Assembly: GCA_036378675.1 (NCBI GenBank)
Contig: DASUWA010000032.1
Span: forward strand, 1 to 64,000
DNA length: 64,000 nucleotides
Direction: 5' to 3'
DNA from: Acidimicrobiales bacterium
Lineage (GTDB): Bacteria; Actinomycetota; Acidimicrobiia; Acidimicrobiales; Palsa-688
Shown here: positions 33,961 to 42,302 of the stretch, piece after piece
Layout: each line of letters begins with the position of its first letter
Position numbering within the stretch: the stretch's first letter is position 1
Made by a program: the position numbers and the translations under genes
Notes under the pieces: generated by a model
Databases searched by the model: none
What the model was told of the DNA's origin: nothing
Seen by the model: only the letters and a program-made list of their open reading frames with translations

Positions 33961-35463
33961 TCATAGCAGCGGGCCATCACCGAACGGCGAGGAGAGACCG
34001 AGCTTGCCTGGGTTCAGGATTCCGTTGGGATCGAGAGATTCCTTGAGCTTGGTGAGGAGCCCGAATCCGGCGCCCAAGTGATGTTCGAGGTACAGGGCTC
34101 GGTTGAGACCGATCCCGTGATGGTGGGAGATCGCACCCCCGTTGTCCTCGGTCGCCCCGGTGACCGCGTCGAACGCCGCCCGGTAGTAACGCTCCTTCTC
34201 CTCGATCACGGCCGTCGCCGGCCTCCCGGCGAAGGTGAAGTAAAGGCACGCCCCGTCGGTGTACGCGTGCGACTGATGAGCGGACACCGCGAGGGTGGCT
34301 TCGATCGCGGTGACTCTCGCGATCGCGTCGTTGTAGATGCCGGGCAGTGCGGCCCACTTGGCAGATATCTCGATCGTGTCTGCGACGACGCCCGCGCGGG
34401 CGAGCGACTCGAGAGGCGGAAGGTTGTTGCGGTGGTCCAGCCACCGCTCGGCGATCACGTCGTCGAGGGTGCTGGCGCCGGCGGTGAGGCATTCCTCGTT
34501 CACGACCTTCATGACCGAGTCGATGAGACCAGGGTCGCCTTCGTCGACCACGATCAGCACAGCCGTGCCGTCGATCTCGAAGTTTCGCTGCGTCTCGGTG
34601 GGGTCGTAGAGCCGGAGCACCGCCGGTGTGGCTCCGCGACGGAGGATCGTTCGGCACGCTTCGAGCCCATCGTTGAAGGTTGGAAAACCGTAGGCCGCTC
34701 GCCGCTCCGCCGGCGGGACGGGGTGAACCCTGAGGAGCACCTCGGTGATAACACCGAGGGTGCCTTCGCTTCCTACGAACAGCTGGGTGAGATCCGGTCC
34801 AGTCGCGGCGCGGGGCGCCTTCCCTCCGGTGTGAAGTACGGACCCGTCGGCGAGTACCACTTCCAGGCCGGCGACCATGTCCTCGATTTTCCCGTAGCGG
34901 GTGGAGTACTGGCCGGCGCCGCGGCACGCCACCCAGCCACCGACGGTTGACAGCGCGATCGACTGCGGCCAATGACCTGCGGTCTTCTCGTACTTCGAAC
35001 GAAGCGTCGCCTCGAACTCGTCTCCCCAGGTTCCGGCCTGGACTCTCACGAGGAGGGAAGTGTCGTCGACTTCGACGATGCCCGCGAGTCCGGTCAGGTC
35101 GAGCGCCACCCCACCGAAGACGGGCAAGCTCCCGCCGCAGACTCCGCTGCGGCCCGCGAAAGGCACGACCGGAACTCTGGCTTCGTTGCAGAGCTTCAGG
35201 ACTGCAGCGACTTGTGCGGCATCGCCGGGTGTCGCAACCACCGCGGGAAGGGTCGGGTTGACGCCCTCGACCGCCCATTGCACCGACAGCGGCCACCAAT
35301 CGCGGCCCGCGATAACTCTGGCTGCGGCGCCGTCATCGATTTTGGCGCACTCGCCGGCGAGCCGGTCCAGGAACTTTCCGTCGAGTTCGGCCGGTTTGCC
35401 GAACCTCGGAGGCGTCGCTGCCGCGTCGGGCCCGAGCTCGGCAGGAAGCGGTGGTCGGGTCAC
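33961..35463 (-). CDS. FAD-binding oxidase, alkyl-DHAP synthase (AGPS)-like
   Basis: A 500-residue VAO/PCMH-type flavoprotein. The FAD domain shows VPVVPFAGRSGVCGGSLPVF and AGHWPQSIALSTVGGWVACR, with GSEGTLGVITEVLLRVHPV, as in AGPS and its bacterial relatives. The C-terminal GGAISHHHGIGLNRALYLE matches the AGPS histidine motif. AGPS exchanges an acyl chain for a fatty alcohol to make ether lipids. Bacterial relatives may instead oxidise hydroxyacids. GTG 35463 overlaps the glpD stop (GTGA), so the two are tightly coupled. I recall a similar pairing of an AGPS-like flavoprotein with glpD in mycobacteria. Confidence 0.8.
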   Translation of the reverse strand: MTRPPLPAELGPDAAATPPRFGKPAELDGKFLDRLAGECAKIDDGAAARVIAGRDWWPLSVQWAVEGVNPTLPAVVATPGDAAQVAAVLKLCNEARVPVVPFAGRSGVCGGSLPVFGGVALDLTGLAGIVEVDDTSLLVRVQAGTWGDEFEATLRSKYEKTAGHWPQSIALSTVGGWVACRGAGQYSTRYGKIEDMVAGLEVVLADGSVLHTGGKAPRAATGPDLTQLFVGSEGTLGVITEVLLRVHPVPPAERRAAYGFPTFNDGLEACRTILRRGATPAVLRLYDPTETQRNFEIDGTAVLIVVDEGDPGLIDSVMKVVNEECLTAGASTLDDVIAERWLDHRNNLPPLESLARAGVVADTIEISAKWAALPGIYNDAIARVTAIEATLAVSAHQSHAYTDGACLYFTFAGRPATAVIEEKERYYRAAFDAVTGATEDNGGAISHHHGIGLNRALYLEHHLGAGFGLLTKLKESLDPNGILNPGKLGLSSPFGDGPLL

Positions 35464-37127
35464 AGGTTGGCGGCTGCGCGCTCTTCGGGCTCGGCGCTCA
35501 TCGCCTGCCGCTCCGTTTCGACCGCAGCTCGGAACGCCTGAACCTGCCTGGCCTGCTCGGCCTCGTCCCAACCGAGTTCCTTCGCCACGAGCTTCGCGAC
35601 GGCGGGCGCCACCTCGGCTGCCGCGTCCCGGTTCAGGATCCGTGCCCGGGTTCGTCTCGAGAGGATGTCGTCGAGGGTTTGGGCCATCTCGTGCCGGGCC
35701 GCGTATACCGCTTCCGCCCCGATGTATGGAAGATTCTCCGAGATGGGCTCCGCGAACACGGACTCATCACGGGATAGCGCGAGGACATCGCTCACTTCGG
35801 TCCCATACCGGTTTTCCAGAAGACCGTTGCAGGCTCGCCCGCTCGGCGTTCCCACTAGGCGAAGACGTCTCGTGCGGCTGGCCCCGATTCGACGGTGCGG
35901 GCTCAGAACCTTCGCAGCCGCGTCGACCGTGTCGGCGGCCATCAAGCGGTAAGTGGTGAGCTTCCCGCCCGTGACCGTGATGAGACCGTTTGCGGAGGTA
36001 GTCACGCTGTGCCTGCGGGAGAGGTCGGCGGTCCGCGCGCTCTTGGCGTCGCTGATGAGCGGCCGCAGACCGGCCCAGCTTCCGGTGACGTCGTCGGGCG
36101 TTATGCCGGCGGTCGTCCAGGCGTTCACCGCGCGCAATACGTACTCGACGTCATCGAGGGTGCACTGGGGATCGTCCAGCGGCCCGTCGTAGTCCGTGTC
36201 GGTCGTGCCGATGTAGGTGTAGCGCGCCGGGCCGGATCGATTTTCGCTCGATGGGCCGATCTCGTTAGCCGCCCAGGGAACGACGAAGACCGATCGCCGG
36301 TCACCGGGAACCGTAAGTACCGATGCGAAGTCGCACGGCAGCTTCTCGGCTGGGACCGCGACATGGATCCCCTTAGCGGGACGGATCTTGACCGGGCTGC
36401 CGGCGCTATGCCCCCCGAGGGAAGCGATCTGCTCGGACCATACGCCGCCGGCGTTGATCACGACTCCGGCGCGGATCCGGGTTCCGTCTGCGAGTAGGGC
36501 ACCCCGCACGCGCCCGCCTTCCTCGATCAGCTCGGCGACGGGGGAGTAGTTGGCGATCGCCGCTCCGTGTGCGGCGGCCGTTCGGGCCACGGCAAGGGTG
36601 AGCCGTGCGTCGTCGGCCTGGGCATCCCAGTACAGGAAGGACGCGACCAGGCGGTCCGTCCGCAGCATCGGGATGTGCCTCAAGGTTTCGTCCGAAGCGA
36701 TCCTGCGGTGACGGTGCCCGATACGTAACCCGCCGGTCAGGTCGTAGGTCCACAGGGCTACGGAGTAAGCCTTAGCCACGGAACTGGCGATGACACCGTC
36801 CTTGCCGAAGAGAGGAATCAGGAAGGGCAACGGATGCACCAGATGGGGAGCGTTCTCCAGGAGGCGCTGGCGCTCGTGCAGGGCTTCGTACACCAGGCGG
36901 TAGTCGTGCTGCTGCAGATAGCGGAGTCCTCCGTGGACCATCTTCGATGACTTCGACGACGTTCCCGAAGCGAGATCCCGGGCCTCGACCAGCGCAGTTC
37001 GAAGTCCTCGGCTGGCGGCGTCGAGCGCCACACCGCAACCGGTGATTCCGCCGCCGATCACGAGCACGTCGAATTCCTCGCCGGCGATTCGCTCAAGCGA
37101 CAACCGACGGTCGAAGGGGGGCGGCAC
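35460..37127 (-). CDS. glpD: Glycerol-3-phosphate dehydrogenase (FAD)
   Basis: A 555-residue membrane-associated flavoenzyme that oxidises glycerol-3-phosphate to dihydroxyacetone phosphate. The FAD loop is VLVIGGGITGCGVALDAASR at about residues 21-40. GTSSKSSKMVHGGLRYLQQ is the GlpD signature, and YTYIGTTDTDYDG and TVTGGKLTTYRLMA complete the family pattern. The C-terminal domain (VAKLVAKELGWDEAEQARQV) is the usual helical cap. It is the first gene of the glpD-AGPS-like-glpK unit. Electrons would go to the quinone pool. Confidence 0.93.
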   Translation of the reverse strand: MPPPFDRRLSLERIAGEEFDVLVIGGGITGCGVALDAASRGLRTALVEARDLASGTSSKSSKMVHGGLRYLQQHDYRLVYEALHERQRLLENAPHLVHPLPFLIPLFGKDGVIASSVAKAYSVALWTYDLTGGLRIGHRHRRIASDETLRHIPMLRTDRLVASFLYWDAQADDARLTLAVARTAAAHGAAIANYSPVAELIEEGGRVRGALLADGTRIRAGVVINAGGVWSEQIASLGGHSAGSPVKIRPAKGIHVAVPAEKLPCDFASVLTVPGDRRSVFVVPWAANEIGPSSENRSGPARYTYIGTTDTDYDGPLDDPQCTLDDVEYVLRAVNAWTTAGITPDDVTGSWAGLRPLISDAKSARTADLSRRHSVTTSANGLITVTGGKLTTYRLMAADTVDAAAKVLSPHRRIGASRTRRLRLVGTPSGRACNGLLENRYGTEVSDVLALSRDESVFAEPISENLPYIGAEAVYAARHEMAQTLDDILSRRTRARILNRDAAAEVAPAVAKLVAKELGWDEAEQARQVQAFRAAVETERQAMSAEPEERAAANL

Positions 37128-37191
37128 GGCGCTCCACCCTAGCTAGCCCGGTTCTTTCGCGGCGTGGTTGCGGATCAACTACAAATCAAGA

Positions 37192-37683
37192 GTGGCCGAA
37201 CTGGTGGGCGGCGCCGCCCGGGTTGCGGAAGAACTGCGTCAGCTGGGTATGGCGGGGGACGTCATGGAGATGCCGGAAAGCACCCGATCCGCCCCCGAGG
37301 CAGCCGCGGCTATCGGTTGCGAGGTGGCCCAGATCGTGAAGTCCCTGGTATTTCGTGCCGTCGAGCGCGACGAACCAGTGCTGGTCCTCGCATCTGGATC
37401 GATACGCGTCGACGAGGAGAAGCTGGCGGCGCTGGTAGGGGAGCCGGTCGAGCAGGCCAGCGGAAAGTACGTGCGGGATCGCACCGGATTCGCGATCGGT
37501 GGGGTCGCGCCGATCGGCCACTCGCAGCCCTTGGCGGTCTACATGGACGAGACGCTTCTTGACCACGACGAGGTCTGGGCCGCCGCCGGCACTCCACGGT
37601 CGGTGTTCCGGATAACTCCGCCGGTCCTACAGCGGCTGACCAAGGCCAAGGTCACCGACCTCGCGGAGGTGAGTTCTTCGTGA
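37192..37683 (+). CDS. YbaK/EbsC (ProX-type) aminoacyl-tRNA deacylase
   Basis: A 163-residue trans-editing protein that hydrolyses mischarged tRNA, such as Cys- or Ala-tRNA(Pro). The core is VAQIVKSLVFRAVERDEPVL with the conserved lysine, followed by SIRVDEEKLAALVGEPVE. GFAIGGVAPIGHSQPLAVYM has the glycine-rich GGVxPxG loop. GTG 37192 gives the standard family start; a TTG at 37168 would add eight residues. No strong ribosome site is seen. It is divergent from glpD with a gap of about 65 bp and lies 53 bp before the Fur gene. Confidence 0.85.
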   Translation: MAELVGGAARVAEELRQLGMAGDVMEMPESTRSAPEAAAAIGCEVAQIVKSLVFRAVERDEPVLVLASGSIRVDEEKLAALVGEPVEQASGKYVRDRTGFAIGGVAPIGHSQPLAVYMDETLLDHDEVWAAAGTPRSVFRITPPVLQRLTKAKVTDLAEVSSS

Positions 37684-37702
37684 GAACTTGGCCCAGGTTC
37701 TG

Positions 37703-37736
37703 CCAACAATGATTGTTATCTACTAATATTTGTCGT
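37703..37736 (+). promoter_or_regulatory. Fur/PerR-type operator before the regulator gene
   Basis: AACAAT-G-ATTGTT (37705-37717) is a perfect 6-1-6 palindrome in an AT-rich patch, the shape of Fur-superfamily boxes. An AT-rich stretch (ACTAATATTTG) follows and could hold the -10 element. It ends about 20 bp before the regulator's ATG, so binding would block its own transcription. The base composition contrasts sharply with the surrounding high-GC DNA. Confidence 0.65.
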
Positions 37737-38195
37737 ATGAGGTCGCCGGCGGAGATGGTTGAGCTCTTCCGGGAGCGGGGCCTGAAGGTGACCCCGCAAC
37801 GGGAGTGCATCTTCGACGTCCTGTGGGGCGCGGAAACCCATCCGACCGCGGAGTCCGTGTACGCGGAGGCAAGGACCCGGATGCCGACGATGTCGCTGAA
37901 GACCGTTTACCAGACTCTCAACGACCTCGCCGATATGGGCGAGATCCATCAGCTGGATCTCGGGACCGGCTCCAGCCGATTCGACCCCAACGTCGACGTG
38001 CACCACCACCTCGTCTGCAACCGCTGCGGGAAGGTTCGCGACCTCTACGCCGACTACACCACGGTGGAGGTGCCGGCGTCGGCACGTCAAGGCTTCGCCG
38101 TCGGCAGCGCCCAGGTCGTACTCCGGGGGCTGTGCGCCGACTGCCAGGCCCTCGAGGCCTCTGCAGCCGGCACCGGAGGCCCCGGGTCCGGATAG
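37737..38195 (+). CDS. Fur-family metalloregulator (PerR-like)
   Basis: A 152-residue Fur-superfamily repressor. The winged helix is [19 protein letters not shown] followed by the recognition helix in [19 protein letters not shown]. The metal-binding hinge is [15 protein letters not shown], and the second cysteine pair is CADCQ, forming a structural zinc site. Peroxide-type sensing is favoured because a rubrerythrin gene follows; Fur-type iron sensing cannot be excluded. The palindrome at 37705-37717 just upstream suggests autoregulation. ATG 37737 is chosen because the operator lies right before it. The C-terminal tail is Gly/Ala rich. Confidence 0.88.
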   Translation: MRSPAEMVELFRERGLKVTPQRECIFDVLWGAETHPTAESVYAEARTRMPTMSLKTVYQTLNDLADMGEIHQLDLGTGSSRFDPNVDVHHHLVCNRCGKVRDLYADYTTVEVPASARQGFAVGSAQVVLRGLCADCQALEASAAGTGGPGSG

Positions 38196-38258
38196 CCCGG
38201 GTAGCCCAAGCAGCCAAACCAAGATCTCGAGCAACAAAACAAAGGAGAAAATCAGCTG

Positions 38259-38678
<420 letters not shown>

Positions 38679-38775
38679 GCGTTTTCTTCGTCCGAACTTC
38701 GAGCGGGTGCGCGAACCGTCGCTGGTGGCGGTTCCGCCCCCGCTCGCCGTCGAAAACACCGGCCCGATCCGTGGA

Positions 38776-38840
38776 TTGGGCGTGGAATCTGCGTTTGGGT
38801 GTGGGTTCGGACCGAACCCTGTCGAAATTCACGCCCAAAC
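38776..38840 (+). repeat. 65-bp palindromic element, copy A
   Basis: It starts TTGGGCGTG and ends with CACGCCCAAAC, so its ends are inverted repeats. The centre has the perfect palindrome GGGTTCGG-A-CCGAACCC (38802-38818). It aligns gap-free over 65 bp with the copies at 11381 and 56598. It lies in the 219-bp gap between rubrerythrin and the Fe-S gene, where nothing else was seen. Confidence 0.75.
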
Positions 38841-38897
38841 GGCGGAACCTACCTCCGATGCCTGCGCTTCCGCCTTGGATCCTCTCTGGAGTAGCCG

Positions 38898-40211
38898 TTG
38901 ACGACCACATACGACCCTGACCATCCGGCATATTTCGACGAGGCGGACCTCCGCGGTGAGCTGACCCGCGTCTACGACCTTTGCCACGGGTGCCGGCTGT
39001 GCCTGTCGCTGTGCCCGTCGTTCCCGACCATGTTCAACCTGATCGATGCCAAGGACGGCGACGTCGCTGCTCTGACATCGCAGGAGCAGGACCAGGTCGT
39101 CGACGAGTGCTACCAGTGCAAGCTCTGTTATATCAAGTGCCCCTACATTCCTCCGCACGAGTGGCAGCTCGATTTCCCGAGGCTGATGTTGCGTGCCGAA
39201 GCGGTCAAGAACAAGACCGGTGGCACGCTTCGCGGGAAGCTGGCCACACAGGCGCTCGGCCGGACCGACCTGCTCGGCAGGGTCGGCACCGCGAGCGCTC
39301 CGGTCGTCAATGCCATGACCGGCAAGCCGGGGTCACTTGTCCGCAAGATGATGGACAAGACCATCGGCATCGCCTCCGAGCGCTTGCTTCCCCCTTACGC
39401 GCGGGTCCGCTTCTCGACGTGGTTCAAGAAGCGTGTCGCGCGGAGCGGTGAACTGTTGGGCAGGTCCGAGCAGGCGAAGGTCGCCATTTTTCCTACGTGC
39501 ATGGTCGAATACCAGAACCCGGACGTGGGCAAGGATCTTGTCGCGGTGTACGAGCACAACGGGGTCAATTGTCAGCTCGCCGAAGGCGTCGGTTGCTGCG
39601 GCGCCCCCTGGTTGCACAGCGGGGAGTTCGAGCCTTTCCGAAAGCAAGCGGCTCGCAATGTTGCCGCTCTCGCCGACGTGGTTCGTCAGGGTCGGGATGT
39701 GGTTGTGCCGCAACCCACCTGCGGGTACGTGTTGAAGCGTGACTATCCCGAGTACCTCGGCACCGACGAAGCGCGCCTCGTTGCCGAGCACACCTACGAC
39801 GCTGCCGAGTTCGTCTGGCGACTGCACAAGGCTGAAGAGACGAGCATCGACACGGAGTTCAAGGGCGAGGTGCCCGAGAAAACGGCCTACCACGCCCCGT
39901 GCCATCTTCAGGCGCAGAACATCGGCCTTCGCAGCCGAGACCTGATCAAGCTCACCGGGACCCAGGTGATCCTTGTGCAGAAGTGTTCCGGGATCGACGG
40001 GACTTGGGGCTTGCGCAGCGAGAACTACGAACTGGCCCGAAAGGTGGCGCAGCCTCTCCGCGAGGCCATAGAGCGGGCGGAACCCGATGCTGTGGTGGGG
40101 GATTGCCATCTAGCCAACGGCGCGATAGCGCAGGAGACGGGGCGAAACGCGCTCCACCCCCTGCAGTTCATCGCGCGGGCCTACGGAATCACCGCCGACG
40201 AGGAGGCGTGA
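38898..40211 (+). CDS. Cysteine-rich Fe-S oxidoreductase (GlpC/HdrD-like)
   Basis: A 437-residue redox protein. Two [4Fe-4S] sites are present near the N-terminus: [15 protein letters not shown] and [16 protein letters not shown]. Two CCG-type cysteine-rich domains follow (about residues 195-260 and 330-410: [40 protein letters not shown] and [11 protein letters not shown]). These build the special cluster seen in HdrB/D and GlpC. It probably passes electrons to rubrerythrin. The start is TTG 38898, chosen because the family-type N-terminus begins there. It is coupled to the DUF3501 gene 3 bp later. Confidence 0.85.
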   Translation: MTTTYDPDHPAYFDEADLRGELTRVYDLCHGCRLCLSLCPSFPTMFNLIDAKDGDVAALTSQEQDQVVDECYQCKLCYIKCPYIPPHEWQLDFPRLMLRAEAVKNKTGGTLRGKLATQALGRTDLLGRVGTASAPVVNAMTGKPGSLVRKMMDKTIGIASERLLPPYARVRFSTWFKKRVARSGELLGRSEQAKVAIFPTCMVEYQNPDVGKDLVAVYEHNGVNCQLAEGVGCCGAPWLHSGEFEPFRKQAARNVAALADVVRQGRDVVVPQPTCGYVLKRDYPEYLGTDEARLVAEHTYDAAEFVWRLHKAEETSIDTEFKGEVPEKTAYHAPCHLQAQNIGLRSRDLIKLTGTQVILVQKCSGIDGTWGLRSENYELARKVAQPLREAIERAEPDAVVGDCHLANGAIAQETGRNALHPLQFIARAYGITADEEA

Positions 40212-40214
40212 CGG

Positions 40215-40826
40215 ATGTCGCCGGCTAGCACCCCGCTGACCCTCGGCGATATCGCCGACGCCCGCGCCTACGAGCGAGAGCGCGCCGAGTTTCGCGACCG
40301 CATCATCCAGCTGAAGAAGGTCAGACGAGTGCCGGTGGGCGCCATCGTGACGTTCGTTTTCGAGAACCGCGACACGATCCGGTTTCAGATCCAGGAGATG
40401 GCGCGAGCCGAGAAGCTTTATAGCGACGAGGCAATCCAGGAAGAGCTCAACACCTACAACCCGCTGATTCCCGGCGTCGGCGAGCTTTCGGCGACCATGT
40501 TCATCGAGCTCACCTCCAAGGAGGAGCTCGAGTACTGGCTGCCTCGTTTGACCGGGATCGAGCAAGCTCCCCGGTTGGTGATCGGCGAAGGTTCTGGCGC
40601 CGAGATCGTCCCGGCCAGGGTCGATACATCCCACGCAGCGCAGCTGACCAGGGAAGAAACGACCGCCTCGGTGCACTACGTGGCGTTCTCTCTAGGTCCG
40701 GCGCAGGTGGCGCGTTTTCGTGATGAACCGGTCAAGCTTGGTATCGATCATCCCGAATACAGGGAGGAGACCCTCCTTTCCGAGGACACCAAGATGAGCT
40801 TGCTAGAGGACTTGTCGGGGAAATAA
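40215..40826 (+). CDS. DUF3501-family protein
   Basis: A 203-residue protein of a family without a proven function. The conserved part includes RIIQLKKVRRVPVGAIVTFV and ENRDTIRFQIQEMARAEKL, then ELNTYNPLIPGVGELSATMF and VHYVAFSLGPAQVARF. There are no cysteines or membrane spans. DUF3501 genes are, to my knowledge, usually next to a rubrerythrin and a cysteine-rich Fe-S gene, as here, which suggests a role in that electron chain or its assembly. It follows the Fe-S gene by 3 bp and is the last gene of the module. Confidence 0.85.
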   Translation: MSPASTPLTLGDIADARAYERERAEFRDRIIQLKKVRRVPVGAIVTFVFENRDTIRFQIQEMARAEKLYSDEAIQEELNTYNPLIPGVGELSATMFIELTSKEELEYWLPRLTGIEQAPRLVIGEGSGAEIVPARVDTSHAAQLTREETTASVHYVAFSLGPAQVARFRDEPVKLGIDHPEYREETLLSEDTKMSLLEDLSGK

Positions 40827-40910
40827 CGGGCTAGACACCCACAGACCGTTCGGCCAAACTACGGTTTCCGACCGGTTGACCCCGGAAAGACCGGCACGAC
40901 GGGATCGCTG

Positions 40911-41162
40911 ATGAGTGACTTGAAGGACAACAGGGCGCTTGCGTGGCGGCAGAAGGCAGCGTGCCGTGGCGTGGATCCGGACATCTTCTACCCGGTGTCG
41001 GATGAGGACGCCGAGGACGCCAAGGCGATCTGCGCCTCGTGCCCGGTGCAGCGAGCGTGTCTGGAATGGGCTCTGGCGGTCCGGGAGAAGGACGGCGTGT
41101 GGGGCGGGGCGACCGAGCGCGAGCGGCGGCGGATCCTTCGCCGGCGGCGTCGCACTGCCTGA
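40911..41162 (+). CDS. WhiB-family [4Fe-4S] transcription factor (WhiB1-like)
   Basis: An 83-residue actinobacterial regulator that binds a redox- and NO-sensitive [4Fe-4S] cluster and works with the primary sigma factor. All four cluster cysteines are present (Cys18, 41, 44 and 50: AACRGVDPD and AICASCPVQRAC). The GVWGG turn is at residues 62-66, followed by the basic tail ERRRILRRRRRTA that contacts DNA. Size and motif spacing are closest to WhiB1. The gap before it (about 85 bp) has no clear leader structure. trpD follows after 20 bp. Confidence 0.93.
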   Translation: MSDLKDNRALAWRQKAACRGVDPDIFYPVSDEDAEDAKAICASCPVQRACLEWALAVREKDGVWGGATERERRRILRRRRRTA

Positions 41163-41182
41163 GCCGAGAGACGGCGCACCGG

Positions 41183-42286
41183 TTGAGCGACACGGAGCGT
41201 CCGGGAGCCGGCCTGACCATCGACGATCTGGGCGGCTGGCCAGGCGTCCTGGGTAGGATCGCCACCGGTTCGGATCTCACCAGCCTCGAGGCGGCGGTCG
41301 CCCTCGGTGAGGTGCTCGAGGGGAATGCGACGCCGGCGCAGGTGGCCGCGTTTGTTTTCGGGTTGCGCTGCAAGGGCGAGACCGTCGAGGAGATGACCGG
41401 TCTGGTGTCCGCCATGCTCGCAGCGTCCGAGCGGGTGGTCGTCGCACCGGAGCTGGCAGACCGGTTGGTCGATACCTGCGGGACCGGCGGCGACCGGAGC
41501 GGGACGATCAACATCTCAACCATCGCCGCGCTGGTTGTCGCCGGCGCCGGCGTGCCGGTTTGCAAGCACGGCGGGCGGGCGGCCTCGTCCAAGGCGGGCT
41601 CGGCTGACCTTCTCGAGGCACTCGGGGTGGTGATCGATCTTGGGCCAGAAGGGGTCGCCCGTTGTATCGAAGAGGCGGGTATCGCATTCTGCTTCGCGCC
41701 CCGTTTCCATCCCGCGATGAGGCACGCGACCCCGGTGCGGCGCGAGCTCGGAGTCCCGACTGCGTTCAACTTCCTGGGGCCGTTGGCCAACCCGGCTCGG
41801 GTTCGCAGGCAGGTCGTCGGTGTGGGCGACCCGGCGATGGCACAGAAGATGGCTCGAGTGCTTGCCGCCGGCGGCGCGGCAGAAGTGATGGTGGTCCACG
41901 GCGCCGACGGTCTGGACGAGCTGTCGACCACCGGCCCGTCGACGATGTACCGGTGGCGTGCTTCGGATGGGTTGGACCCGGCGGCGGAGATCAAACCGGA
42001 GGTGGTCAATCCCGTGGGGTTGGGTCTTGCGCCGGCGATGTTGGATCAGCTCGTCGGAGGAGACCCAGCCACCAACGCCGGGTGCGCCCGCGCAGTGCTC
42101 GCCGGTGATGAGGGACCCCACCGTGACATCGTCGTGCTGAATGCAGCCGCTGGTCTGGTCGTGGCCGGGATCGCCGGTGATCTGGAAGAGGGTTTGGCTC
42201 AGGCCGCAGCCTCGCTTGACAGCGGGGCGGCGGCTGAACGGTTGGACCGGTTGGTTCGGGTGTCGATGAAGCTGGGGCGCCGCTAG
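41183..42286 (+). CDS. trpD: Anthranilate phosphoribosyltransferase
   Basis: A 367-residue enzyme that joins anthranilate and PRPP in tryptophan synthesis. The PRPP-binding motif is DTCGTGGDRSGTINIST at about residues 97-113. KHGGRAASSKAGSADLLEAL and FCFAPRFHPAMRHATPVRRE match the anthranilate site. TTG 41183 is the start that gives a normal N-terminus; the frame is open much further upstream into whiB, which is a composition effect. It stands alone, without other trp genes nearby. It ends 16 bp before the stop of the convergent surface-protein gene. Confidence 0.93.
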   Translation: MSDTERPGAGLTIDDLGGWPGVLGRIATGSDLTSLEAAVALGEVLEGNATPAQVAAFVFGLRCKGETVEEMTGLVSAMLAASERVVVAPELADRLVDTCGTGGDRSGTINISTIAALVVAGAGVPVCKHGGRAASSKAGSADLLEALGVVIDLGPEGVARCIEEAGIAFCFAPRFHPAMRHATPVRRELGVPTAFNFLGPLANPARVRRQVVGVGDPAMAQKMARVLAAGGAAEVMVVHGADGLDELSTTGPSTMYRWRASDGLDPAAEIKPEVVNPVGLGLAPAMLDQLVGGDPATNAGCARAVLAGDEGPHRDIVVLNAAAGLVVAGIAGDLEEGLAQAAASLDSGAAAERLDRLVRVSMKLGRR

Positions 42287-42302
42287 GCGGAACAGGCGCT
42301 GA

